Origin: Methanoregula sp. UBA471
Lineage (GTDB): Archaea > Halobacteriota > Methanomicrobia > Methanomicrobiales > Methanospirillaceae
Reading direction: 5' to 3'
Length of the DNA stretch: 56,710 bases
Assembly: GCA_002495065.1 (NCBI GenBank)
Contig: DADT01000031.1
Coordinates: 11,525 to 68,234, forward strand
Shown here: piece after piece, positions 11,201-18,161 of the stretch
Layout: each line of letters opens with the position of its first letter
How positions within the stretch are numbered: the first letter of the stretch is position 1
Program-made: the position numbers and the translations under genes
The notes under the pieces: generated by a model
What the model was told of the DNA's origin: nothing
Seen by the model: only the letters and a program-made list of their open reading frames with translations
The model's database searches: none

Positions 11201-14056
11201 CGGTGCCGGCAACATAATCCAGTAGAATCCCGCAAGGTCATGGTTTCCCGCCAGCCCGGCCTCCTGGTGGGTAGTCCATTCCAGGAGATTACGATGAGAC
11301 ACGACCATCCGCCAGCAGGAACGAAGCACTGCATCAAGGGAAATATAGGCCTCATACGGGAGGAAGGCAAGGGTGAGAAGAGGTACTGCCAGCTGGTCCC
11401 GGATAATCCGGGGCACATCGTGGAGGTGCAGCGCCCAAGGTTGGTCCGCAGGCTTTCTCAGGACCTTCCAGCCACTCATAATCAGCGCCGGAACCAGGTA
11501 CAGCGAGGTGATATACATGGTCCAGAACCGTGGATCCGGAAGAACGGTCCAGGCTAAGAGGAGAAGGAAAAATGTTGCCGGCGCAACGAGGCTTCTTCTC
11601 ATATTGTCAAAGATCTTCCATCGTGAGAGGGGTGATAGTGGATTTTTCTGCTTTTTTGGCGAGTTGTCCGGGACGAACGCCGGCAGCCACGGTATAATCT
11701 GCCAGTCCCCACGGATCCAGCGGTGCCTTCGCCTGATGTCAGCCAGGTAACTGGCCGGGTACTCCTCGATGACTTCTATATCACTGACAAGACCCGTCCT
11801 GGCATAACATCCTTCCAGCAGATCATGACTTAAAATGAGGTTTTCAGGAAACCGCCCCTCGACGGATCGTGAGAAGGCATTGAGATCATAGATCCCTTTT
11901 CCCATAAATGATCCTTCATGAAATGCATCCTGGTACACATCGGAAACTGAACGGGTGTAGGGATCAATACCCGGCTCACCGCCAAAGAGGGATGCAAAAT
12001 ATGAAATGCCGGATTCCGGCATAGAGAGTGCGACACGCGGCTGGAGAATCCCGTATCCTTCCCGGATCACCCGGGTTTCGGGATCTGGTTCCGGCCGGTT
12101 GAGCGGGTGAGCGATCACGCCGATAAGCCGTTTCGCACTGTCCCGCGGGAGTTGTGTGTCGGTATCCAGGGTGATGACATAGGTGATCCCGGCCAGGCAC
12201 TCCCGATCGCCCACGATACGGGAGAAGGCGTTGTCCCCTTTTTCAGAGAATAGGGCATTGAACGCCCCGAGTATCCCCCGTTTTCTCTCATATCCCATCC
12301 AGACCCCTTCGCCCGCATTCCAGGTCCGGGAGCGGTGCATGAGGAAGAAGGTATCCGGCTTCCCGCTCCGGTATTTCGTGTTCAGATCAACAATGCCGGC
12401 CGCAAGCAGATCGACAAGCTCCGCATCACCCGGCAACTCCCGGGTATCTGCGTTCCGGAGATCGGTCAGCAGGGCAAAATACAGGTTATCGTCACGGTTT
12501 GCCAGGTACCGGATCTCAAGTGAGTCCAGGAGTTCCGGAACATCACCAGGTCCGGAGAGGATAGTCGGGATTACGACGATGGTTTTTGCCTCCCGGGGTA
12601 TACCTTCTGCATAATCCATCTTCGGGAGCACATCCGGAGGGATCAGGAGAGTAACAACCCAGTTGATAACTGCCAGTGCAGACTGGCTGACCGGAATCAG
12701 GAGAAGACAGAAGAGTGGCAGGCCAACAAACCAGTCATACGCGATAAGACGTATATACCCGAAATACGCCGCCAGGAACGTGATGAACAGGACGCCGCAG
12801 AAATACAGAAAAAGAAGATGAGCAAATCCTGATCTTTTGATCTGATCGGACAAGGAAGGATGAAATGAGAGTGCATCTTCAAGCGTGTTTCTTCCTCTGT
12901 CTGTCAGGTAATATCCAACATGAGATTCCCGGGTTTTTCCGTCTTGCCTGACCCGGCTTTCATGGGCAAGTTCCACTGCTTTTTTTGCAACCTCATCTTC
13001 CAGGAAACCTCCTTTTTTTGCAATCTCCTCAATACTGTGCCGGTACCGGTCGCGGGTCTCAAAGTCCATTGCTGCATATTCATCCGAAGGATCGCTCCTG
13101 AGGGTTTGTTCGACAAGACTCAGGCGCTCTACGAACTCGCGCCAGTCCATCGTATCAAGGAGACGAAGGCTGTTGATGCTGTTCCCGAACGACACCTGAT
13201 CCGCAGCCTGGCTTTGCGTCTCGGTATTGATCATCTGCTCAAGGGTCAGGTTTCTCTCTGACAGTCTCTGTTCTATCCAGTTGAGGGGGAGCAGGCATGC
13301 CCCGGACCTGCCCTGTAGTTGCCGGGCTATTTCCGCAACAAAAGCACTGGTCATGGGGGGGTCTGACCGGGCCATATCTGCGATAACCAGGATCAGGCTC
13401 TTGGGGTCTTCATGTGCAGTTCTGGTCATCCGCTCCACCCAATAGCCCGCGGTGTCGCGGTCGCGCCGGTTTACCGTGATGATATCGGCAATCCTTCGCA
13501 GGTTCTCTATCAAAGAGAGCCGGAACATGATGGGGATGGCCCAGAGCTCCCCGAGCAGCAGAGGTGAGACACTCTGGTATGCATCGATAAATTCAAAGAG
13601 GACCTTCGTATCAATCCTCCCGTCATTATGAGCCACGAATTCCCGGGCAATATGATACACCCGTGGGAATCCTTCAAGAGGTCCGTTTGCAAGGTGAGGA
13701 AGCTCTTTACTGTATTCCTGGGGAAGGTGGCGACGGGCGGTCCGGATCTGTTCCTCAACAAGGTAGAAATTATCTAACAGCCATTCCCCTGCCGGGGCAA
13801 TCCGGCGGTTTGCCTCGACGGCGGCGTTCAGTACTTCGTGAGTTTTCAGCAGGACCTTCTCATTTTCAGCAAGTCGCGGGAGGAGACGATCCTGCCCTTT
13901 CCAGGTCTCTATCCGGTACGAGCAGGCGGTCTCTTTTGCATGCTGGGTCAGATGGTCCCTGCTGTAAAGTTCATCCCGGATAGGGTCGGCATCGATCTGC
14001 CGTATACACTGTTCCTTGTAATCTATTTTTCTTTTGAATGCAAACCTGTTCCACAA
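5261..14056 (-). CDS. ndvB: Cyclic beta-1,2-glucan synthase-like protein (NdvB/Cgs type: GT84 + glycoamylase-like + GH94)
   Basis: A giant 2931-residue membrane enzyme, close to bacterial Cgs/NdvB (about 2830-2870 residues), so it appears full length. Order seen: N-terminal region; transmembrane segments about 403-475; GT84 glycosyltransferase with DTD (Asp631, Asp633) and a WIRGDW-type acceptor motif around Trp780; more membrane segments about 815-870 and 943-990; a glycoamylase-like domain about 1290-1580; beta-sandwich regions; and a C-terminal GH94 phosphorylase-like domain with GDWNDG at 2605-2610. In bacteria it uses UDP-glucose to build a protein-linked beta-1,2-glucan, trims its length with the GH94 part and cyclises it. 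The reading frame is uninterrupted. It stands alone, with no ndvA-type exporter beside it, although an ABC exporter lies 30 kb away. The product in this organism is inferred, not shown. Confidence 0.9.
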   Translation of the reverse strand: MWNRFAFKRKIDYKEQCIRQIDADPIRDELYSRDHLTQHAKETACSYRIETWKGQDRLLPRLAENEKVLLKTHEVLNAAVEANRRIAPAGEWLLDNFYLVEEQIRTARRHLPQEYSKELPHLANGPLEGFPRVYHIAREFVAHNDGRIDTKVLFEFIDAYQSVSPLLLGELWAIPIMFRLSLIENLRRIADIITVNRRDRDTAGYWVERMTRTAHEDPKSLILVIADMARSDPPMTSAFVAEIARQLQGRSGACLLPLNWIEQRLSERNLTLEQMINTETQSQAADQVSFGNSINSLRLLDTMDWREFVERLSLVEQTLRSDPSDEYAAMDFETRDRYRHSIEEIAKKGGFLEDEVAKKAVELAHESRVRQDGKTRESHVGYYLTDRGRNTLEDALSFHPSLSDQIKRSGFAHLLFLYFCGVLFITFLAAYFGYIRLIAYDWFVGLPLFCLLLIPVSQSALAVINWVVTLLIPPDVLPKMDYAEGIPREAKTIVVIPTILSGPGDVPELLDSLEIRYLANRDDNLYFALLTDLRNADTRELPGDAELVDLLAAGIVDLNTKYRSGKPDTFFLMHRSRTWNAGEGVWMGYERKRGILGAFNALFSEKGDNAFSRIVGDRECLAGITYVITLDTDTQLPRDSAKRLIGVIAHPLNRPEPDPETRVIREGYGILQPRVALSMPESGISYFASLFGGEPGIDPYTRSVSDVYQDAFHEGSFMGKGIYDLNAFSRSVEGRFPENLILSHDLLEGCYARTGLVSDIEVIEEYPASYLADIRRRHRWIRGDWQIIPWLPAFVPDNSPKKQKNPLSPLSRWKIFDNMRRSLVAPATFFLLLLAWTVLPDPRFWTMYITSLYLVPALIMSGWKVLRKPADQPWALHLHDVPRIIRDQLAVPLLTLAFLPYEAYISLDAVLRSCWRMVVSHRNLLEWTTHQEAGLAGNHDLAGFYWIMLPAPVIGAALLFGMAPLDPFANRSIGLFGLAWILAPAIAWWISRPKGTDTTPLTSGQERFVRRVARRTWRFFETFVTAEDHYLPPDNYQEQPVAALAHRTSPTDIGLSLLANLTAYDFGYIPASELFERTRKTVTSMEQLKRFRGHFYNWYDTITLEPQLPRYISTVDSGNLVGALLVVRQGLHELADCPVLSKGFTDGLSDALSLLAYAIDTATEKKTGEVPESARSGIADLQERAARMSGSTAEVSVQLPILDRTASEVLAVLTSHPDDEVRWWAAAVQRQIETHTRDFRTFTAWESTGSPPDTLWDEIPQELGPYLSLVYATLEQLNNQIPSFRDVAGLRHDLDTRLGPLLEWLDIPGDTDSRSGTGRHWLIRTLEEMRTSSGRAEELISSLSVLSDRCSVYTEIEYEFLYDRTSNLLSIGYNATDLRRDASFYDLLASEARLTSFIGIAQGQLPQEHWFALGRLLTTTGRGKPALISWSGSMFEYLMPLLVMPTYENTLLDRTYHAVVDRQIEYGRTRGVPWGISESGYYITDAALNYQYRSFGIPGLGFKRGLAEDLVIAPYAAAMGLMVNPDSACLNLEQMESLGYAGKYGFYEAVDFTPSRVPQGQNQRVVQSFMAHHQGMALLSVAYVLLDRPMQRRFASDPCLSATVMLLQEKMPRNTPFYPHTGEIQGVHRASGEQGSLMRVFRTPHTPRPEVHLISNGRYHVMVNNSGSGYSRWKDLAVTRWREDPTADNRGTFCYIRDLASGEFWSNGYQPTVKSPDTYQVIFQQARAEFRRRDREFDTRTEIIVSPEDDVELRRVRVTNRSWTRRTIEFTSYAEVVLALQPSDETHPAFHNLFVQTELVREKDAILATRRPRSAGEHPPWMFHQMTVQGTQGRNISFETDRSKFIGRGNSLSRPVAMTDSSTLSDTAGPVLDPIVAIRCTITLDPQETAGVNIFTGISESRDGAVALIGKYHENHIADRVSEMAWTHAEVMLRQLNLTEQDAQLFGALASSVIYANPSRRAGQNILMKNSRGQSGLWGYGISGDIPIVLVRIKRRNRIGLIREMVQAHAYWRMKGLKVDLVIWNEDLSGYRQELQDEITRQMPQDADSLLSNRKGGIVIRRLEQMSEEDRILIQTVARAVISDHGGTLAEQMERAGWNESLVPRLLPTWTPYPELKAGPDRTGEGLLWFNGTGGFSRDGKEYVILTGQGKVTPAPWVNVLANEAFGTVISEKGSSYTWSENAHEFRLTPWMNDPVQDPSGEALYIRDEETGVFWSPAAWPVRGAHQYVTRHGFGYSVFEYYDHGISTELTESVSVDSPVKFISLRIRNRSGRSRILSVTGYIEWVLGELRSRSLLHVVTEIDQISGAVFARNPYNSEFPGRIAFLDSNIVNRTVTGDRYEFIGRNGSPDKPAAMKQTRLSNKVGAGLDPCAAMQVLCELADGEEREIIFTLGVGRDSDNARTLVLQHRGVGAARDALAAVKEYWSRTLGAVRITTPDLSVDLLVNGWLLYQTIASRLFARSGFYQSGGAFGFRDQLQDVMALIHSRPELTRKHLLLCAGHQFIEGDVQHWWHPPLNRGVRTHCSDDYLWLPFAACRYVLSTRDTGVLDEEIPFLEGRKLLPEEDSYYDLPSQSATSGTLYEHCTRAIRWGLKFGKHGLPLMGSGDWNDGMNLVGAGGKGESVWLGFFLFDLLMRFREIAELHHDPPFAELCRVNAEWLRENLERDGWDGGWYRRAYFDSGQPLGSSLNPECMIDSITQSWAVLSGAAAEERVITALEAVHEHLVLPDDLLITLLTPPFDTSPLDPGYIKGYVPGVRENGGQFSHAAIWVVMAFAAHKNLQRAWNLLPFLSPIHHSSTPEDVRKYRVEPYVIASDIYAAPPHTGRGGWTWYTGSAGWMYSLILESLLGLRISGDLIRIDPCIPVTWKSYQIDYRYRSTIYHILVQNSRPLGFCGTGSRVRSVVVDGINQLDKNIHLADDGKGHQVVVDLGD

Positions 14057-14579
14057 TTCTTATTGCCCCGGGTAATTTCTGTTTAATCTCCTGGTTATCC
14101 ATTCAATGAGAAAGACACCCCGGATTATTCTATGGTATGCACGGGGGAATATCAGGATAAACCCGATAAAAGCTGAGTGGTCTCTTACATGACTTTCAGG
14201 CAAATTAATACTTTGGTCGTGTCAAAAATCAGCTGAATTTCAGGTAATATTCCGTCGGAAACACGAGTCCTCCGTTCACATTCCTGCAGCAGTCGTGCCG
14301 GCACGGGTGCCATCTCCGGATGAGAATCCGGCCAATGAATCCCTCCGGCTCAAAACTCGTCTTTTTGTTCGTGTTACATGACTGACGAGAAGGCCGTGGT
14401 CATACCAGGAAGAACAGCACGAGGGTCAATCTTCCCGGCAGAACCCGCACGCAGTATGTGATCCCTGGAGCCGGGGAGGGGGATCCAGGGTCTCCACGGA
14501 GTACTCCGGGAAAGATTGCCTGAACCGGGGATCTCCCCCTTGTCCATACCGATTAGGCAGGAGAAAACCACTCCGGGTT
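14057..14579. other. Promoter region of the glucan synthase gene, with palindromes
   Basis: No coding potential is convincing here. The stretch separates the glucan synthase start (14056, minus) from the hemerythrin gene end. It contains a perfect 12-bp palindrome CGTGCCGGCACG (14294-14305) and, 10 bases on, a hairpin of arms CCGGAT/ATCCGG closed by a GAGA loop (14316-14331). AT-rich TATA-like sequences (e.g. AATTAATAC near 14203-14211) lie about 150 bases upstream of the glucan synthase start. These could form its promoter and a control site, which is inference. Confidence 0.5.
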
Positions 14580-15227
14580 TTATTCCGTCTTCCTTTCGAG
14601 TGTAGGGATGCGGCGGACAAGTTCTGCCCACTCGCTGCCAACCGACTTCCTGATGAGTTCCTTTACCCCGGCAAAGGCAGGGACGGGCATCACCATCTGC
14701 CAGATACGGGTCATGGTCTCACGATCGTCGTTCCCGATTAAGGGAAACAGCCATCCCACCATTTCCGCGAACCGTTCCTTTGGAATCTTGCCCGCCATAA
14801 TTCCAACCGCTTTGCCCTGTTCGGGCAGGGAGACCCGTTCCCGGAAGATCCGGTAGAGGTGCGTATCTTCCTTTAACAGGTGGATATTCATATGAAAGCG
14901 GAATGCAGCCGTGGCCCGTGCGGTTTTCAGGGTGTCGCGGGCAGCATACGAACTGTTCAGTTCGTCGAATGCCTCATCCAGGCCACGGTGATCTTTCACG
15001 TACGCCTCGGCAACCAGGGGGGCAACCGTCTCGAGGGCGGGAAACACTGCCTCCTCTTCTCCCTGGGCATGCCACACCAGGATTTCGTTGAAGAACCGGA
15101 AGCGATCTATGGTGGTCTCAAGACCTTTCTTTCCCTGTGCCGCGTTCAGGGCAGCAGCATCGATACGCTCCAGGTCATTCCTGAAGGCATTGTGAAACAC
15201 CCGAATTGCATCAACAGGGGTTGCCAT
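14580..15227 (-). CDS. Hemerythrin HHE-domain protein
   Basis: A 215-residue alpha-helical protein with the spaced His/Glu set of HHE cation-binding (hemerythrin-like) domains: FHNAFRNDL near residue 11, WHAQGEEEAVFP near 53-64, KDHRGLDEAFDEL near 78-90, and FHMNIHLLKEDTHLYRIF near 111-128. Such proteins bind a di-iron site and sense or buffer oxygen or nitric oxide, or repair iron clusters; in a strict anaerobe, O2/NO defence is the likely role. The start ATG at 15227 is supported by GGTGAGG 4 nt upstream and a TATA box (CCTATAAAAGC on the minus strand, about 15253-15263). It is divergent from the 15512 gene. Confidence 0.87.
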   Translation of the reverse strand: MATPVDAIRVFHNAFRNDLERIDAAALNAAQGKKGLETTIDRFRFFNEILVWHAQGEEEAVFPALETVAPLVAEAYVKDHRGLDEAFDELNSSYAARDTLKTARATAAFRFHMNIHLLKEDTHLYRIFRERVSLPEQGKAVGIMAGKIPKERFAEMVGWLFPLIGNDDRETMTRIWQMVMPVPAFAGVKELIRKSVGSEWAELVRRIPTLERKTE

Positions 15228-15250
15228 ATAACCTCACCATCCCCGTTCCT

Positions 15251-15264
15251 GCTTTTATAGGTAT
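15251..15264 (-). promoter_or_regulatory. TATA box of the hemerythrin-like gene
   Basis: On the minus strand this reads as CCTATAAAAGC, a good match to the archaeal TATA consensus. It lies about 30 nt upstream of the ATG at 15227, so the transcript would have almost no leader, although a GGTGAGG site is also present just before the start. Confidence 0.55.
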
Positions 15265-15468
15265 TCCCGGTTTACAGATTCTGAGATGAGGATCCTGTGC
15301 ACGCAGGAGTGAATTGAATCAATTCGCTCATTCTTTTTCAACCCGTGAGTAGACAGAAACAGGAACTGAAACCTTACGATAGGGCAAAGTTTCAAGTTCG
15401 CTCCGGATCCTGATTTTTTATTACCGGTATTCGTGAAGGCCATATCATCTGGATTTTTTCCCCGAAAG

Positions 15469-15482
15469 GAGTATATATATCG
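15469..15482 (+). promoter_or_regulatory. TATA box of the 15512 gene
   Basis: GGAGTATATATATCGG contains an eight-base alternating TA core about 35 nt upstream of the ATG at 15512. The spacing predicts a transcription start near 15503 and a leader of under ten bases. Confidence 0.55.
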
Positions 15483-15511
15483 GTTATCATCACATGTTCA
15501 GACAGGGGTCT

Positions 15512-16321
15512 ATGGATACCATCAGGATCGTGCCCGGGGCCGGATATACAGGAGAGGGAAAAAGCCAGGGCCTGGCACGTGGCCTGCTGGTATACTACGG
15601 TGACCGGAATATTACTGGGGAAGGGATGGGCATCGGCAGTATAGCTCTCAGGGACCGGAAATACACCTGTTTTTCCCGCTCATGGACGGACTCAGAGGAA
15701 GACGGGGTTCTCAAACGTTCCTTTTCCCTGGATACCCGGATGAGGTGGGGCATACGGGGGAAACCATTATCCCTTCTCACCCGCTGGATCGAATCGGGTA
15801 CCAGCGCCTATATGCTCCTTCCCCGCCTCCAGCGTATTATTTTGCTGCCGGTGTTCCCTCTCCGCAGGCTGCTCGGCATCCACCCGCTCTTCGAAACAAT
15901 ACCCTCGCGGGGAACGGTTACCTTCACCTACCGGATTTCCGGGCATCACGTGGAGGTGCATGCAGAGATCCATGTGCCGATCGGGCCACGGGACACCCTT
16001 TGCCTGTTAAACGAGCTCAGTGCTGCCTGGTTTACTAACGGATGGGACGGGAGTCGACCAGTAGCGGCTCCTCCCGGTTGGGAAAAGATAAGTCCGGACC
16101 AGCTGCCGGTTTCCCTTGTTGACCCGGTGCATGGGGTCAGGTTTTTCATGGACCAGCCGTCGGTCAGCTCTCCCGTACTTCTCACCCTATTCCGTGGGCG
16201 TGAACATACCGGTGACCTCTGCTGGGCGGGGTTTTGCATCGAACTGGGTCCCCTGGAGGGTTCACAGGAATTTCCCGAAGTAAGGTACTCCGTTGGTTTT
16301 GCCACAGGAGCTGATTTGTGA
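15512..16321 (+). CDS. Conserved protein of unknown function, coupled to a radical SAM gene
   Basis: Protein of 269 residues (MDTIRIVPGAG...), with no signal peptide and no motif I recognise. It has one moderately hydrophobic central patch (about 100-125, LLPRLQRIILLPVFPLRRLLG) and otherwise a beta-rich look. ATG 15512 is preferred over the frame start at 15494 because AGGGG lies 4 nt before it and a TATA box lies at 15469-15482. Its stop overlaps the GTG start of the next gene (GTGA), so the two are translationally coupled. The partner is a B12-binding-type radical SAM protein, so this could be a substrate-handling or accessory subunit. That is inference from coupling only. Confidence 0.7.
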   Translation: MDTIRIVPGAGYTGEGKSQGLARGLLVYYGDRNITGEGMGIGSIALRDRKYTCFSRSWTDSEEDGVLKRSFSLDTRMRWGIRGKPLSLLTRWIESGTSAYMLLPRLQRIILLPVFPLRRLLGIHPLFETIPSRGTVTFTYRISGHHVEVHAEIHVPIGPRDTLCLLNELSAAWFTNGWDGSRPVAAPPGWEKISPDQLPVSLVDPVHGVRFFMDQPSVSSPVLLTLFRGREHTGDLCWAGFCIELGPLEGSQEFPEVRYSVGFATGADL

Positions 16322-17667
16322 ACCCGGTCCCGGAACGGGGGGTAACCCTTGTCTATCCCTACTTCCGGAGTAAGGACCCTGTCGACAAACTATTTCCTCC
16401 GCTGGGAATAGCGTACCTTGCCAGCCATCTGAAGGAACTGGATGTCCCGGTGACGGTAGAAGACTGCACCTTTGCGACCTTTGATGAAATAATCGGCCGG
16501 ATTGCAGGATCACGGCCGGCAATCGTTGGCATTTCCATCATGGTCACAATGAGCAGGAATGCGTTCGAGCTGCTCAGGGAACTGCGTGAACGGCTGCCGG
16601 AAACCCTCTTTGTCGCGGGAGGGCCGCTGCCGACGGTGAACCCCGCGATGTTTGCAGGAAAGTTCGATGCGGTATTCTGCGGGGAAGGCGACGTGACCTT
16701 CCCGGAGTTCTGTCGCGATTATCTTTTATCAGGCTCTTCCCGGGACCTCAATGATCTGGATCCCGCATCCTACCCGGGACTGTATATGACCAGGGAGGGT
16801 AAGGTATGCTCGTCGCCTCCCCTTCACCACCCGTCAGAAATCCTTGACCGGCTCCCCCTCCCCGACCGGGCGGGATTCGATCACCGCCAGTACCAGGCAG
16901 CGATGGAACAAAACACGGGGCTCAGGCAGACAAGCATGATCGTCACCCGGGGCTGCCCGTTTTCATGCGATTTCTGTTCAAAACCGGTATGGGGTGACCT
17001 GTTCAGGAAACCTCCCCTCGAAAAAGTATTCCAGGAGATCGAAGAGATCCGGTCACTCGGTTACACCTGTCTCTGGATAGCTGATGATTGTTTTACCCTC
17101 GACAGCGGGTATCTCACGGCATTCTGCCAAGAAATGATCCGTCGTGGTGTTCCCCTCAGCTGGACATGCCTGTCCCGGGTTGACCGCCTTACACCGGAAC
17201 TTGCCGGTCTCATGAAGCGTGCCGGGTGTATCCGGGTCTATCTTGGTCTTGAATCGGGAAGCAACGAAACCCTTGGGCTCATGAACAAGCGGGTCACCGT
17301 TGAACAGGGAATACGGGCCGTACACCTCTTCTCCCAGGCAGGGATCGGTACCGCCGGATTCTTCATGGTCGGGTACCCTGGCGAGACTTTCGACTCGATT
17401 GAAAAGACCTTTGCACTGGTCCTGTCGCTCCCGCTCGATGAAGCCTGTTTCACTATCCCGCTCCCGCTTCCCGGAACACCTCTTTTTGCCCGGGTTGCCA
17501 GTCTGGCGACATGGGATGACTGGGAGGTCTCAAACCAGGTGAAATTTGTGTACCCCTCGGAATTTGATGAGCGCTGGCTTGAGGGCCGGATCAATGAGAC
17601 CATGGAAGCCTTCCGGAAGAAAAAGGGAGCTGTCGGTTCCGGAAAGACCCCTGCAGACAATTATTGA
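16318..17667 (+). CDS. B12-binding-domain radical SAM protein (BchE/elongator-like class)
   Basis: A 449-residue protein with an N-terminal cobalamin-binding-like Rossmann domain (about 1-140; PPLGIAYLASHL near 28-39, then VGISIMVTMS and FVAGGPLPTVNP) and a radical SAM domain. The cluster motif is TRGCPFSCDFCSK (CX3CX2C, about residues 212-219). VYLGLESGSNETL (about 307) and FFMVGYPGET (about 345) are typical of the class. These enzymes do methylations, cyclisations or ring formations in lipids, bacteriochlorins and natural products; the substrate here is unknown. The N-terminal domain lacks an obvious DxHxxG, so cobalamin binding is uncertain. It starts with GTG overlapping the previous stop by 4 bases. 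Confidence 0.87.
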   Translation: MNPVPERGVTLVYPYFRSKDPVDKLFPPLGIAYLASHLKELDVPVTVEDCTFATFDEIIGRIAGSRPAIVGISIMVTMSRNAFELLRELRERLPETLFVAGGPLPTVNPAMFAGKFDAVFCGEGDVTFPEFCRDYLLSGSSRDLNDLDPASYPGLYMTREGKVCSSPPLHHPSEILDRLPLPDRAGFDHRQYQAAMEQNTGLRQTSMIVTRGCPFSCDFCSKPVWGDLFRKPPLEKVFQEIEEIRSLGYTCLWIADDCFTLDSGYLTAFCQEMIRRGVPLSWTCLSRVDRLTPELAGLMKRAGCIRVYLGLESGSNETLGLMNKRVTVEQGIRAVHLFSQAGIGTAGFFMVGYPGETFDSIEKTFALVLSLPLDEACFTIPLPLPGTPLFARVASLATWDDWEVSNQVKFVYPSEFDERWLEGRINETMEAFRKKKGAVGSGKTPADNY

Positions 17668-18161
17668 GGTAAGGAAAGGTCTAAACCAGCGCTGAATTTT
17701 TTATAAAAGCCCGGCTGATCTCAACCGGCTGTTAGGTCCAGTCAAACAATGTCGTTTACAAAACGTTATAGGGGATAGCATGAACCGCAGAAATCGGTAT
17801 CCATGAACAAAGAAATGTTGAGCCCATTGAAAATCGATAATTTCATACAAATGATTTTCAAGGCTCGTGGGTATACTCCCGGTTTAACATTTTTCCCGGG
17901 AATTACAGAATGAGTGAGTGTCACCCGCCTCAGGGCCTCTCCGAGGCACGGCGGGTCGGGGTTTTTCCTGAGACTTTTCCCTCAAAATCTTTGGGTAAAA
18001 GAGCCTCCGTCAATGTCTGTGGCGTTCTTCGTAAAGAGCAGATAAAATAGTATCAACAAATCACAACTACCTGACTGTCGAAAATCTGCATATCAGGATC
18101 TCAGCACTACCTGCAACACAATGCCTCGCATTTTTACGGTTTCAGGATACAATCTCGTACC
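17668..18161. other. Intergenic stretch carrying a partial hairpin repeat
   Basis: No gene is seen. An inverted repeat TTGAAAATC / GATTTTCAA sits at 17827-17861, and a GC-rich hairpin of the interspersed element lies at 17924-17955, followed by a run of T (GGGGTTTTT). The rest is unremarkable sequence leading to the ABC-class ATPase start at 18162. Confidence 0.6.
17827..17955 (+). repeat. Interspersed hairpin element, copy R1 (partial)
   Basis: Contains hairpin A only: arms CCCGCC/GGCGGG around an inner GCCTC-TCC-GAGGC stem (17924-17955). Upstream, sequence resembling the element head (TGAAAATCATT) occurs in both orientations and forms an inverted repeat. Hairpin B is missing. The hairpin is followed by TCGGGGTTTTT, so it might also end transcripts from the radical SAM pair. 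Confidence 0.65.
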
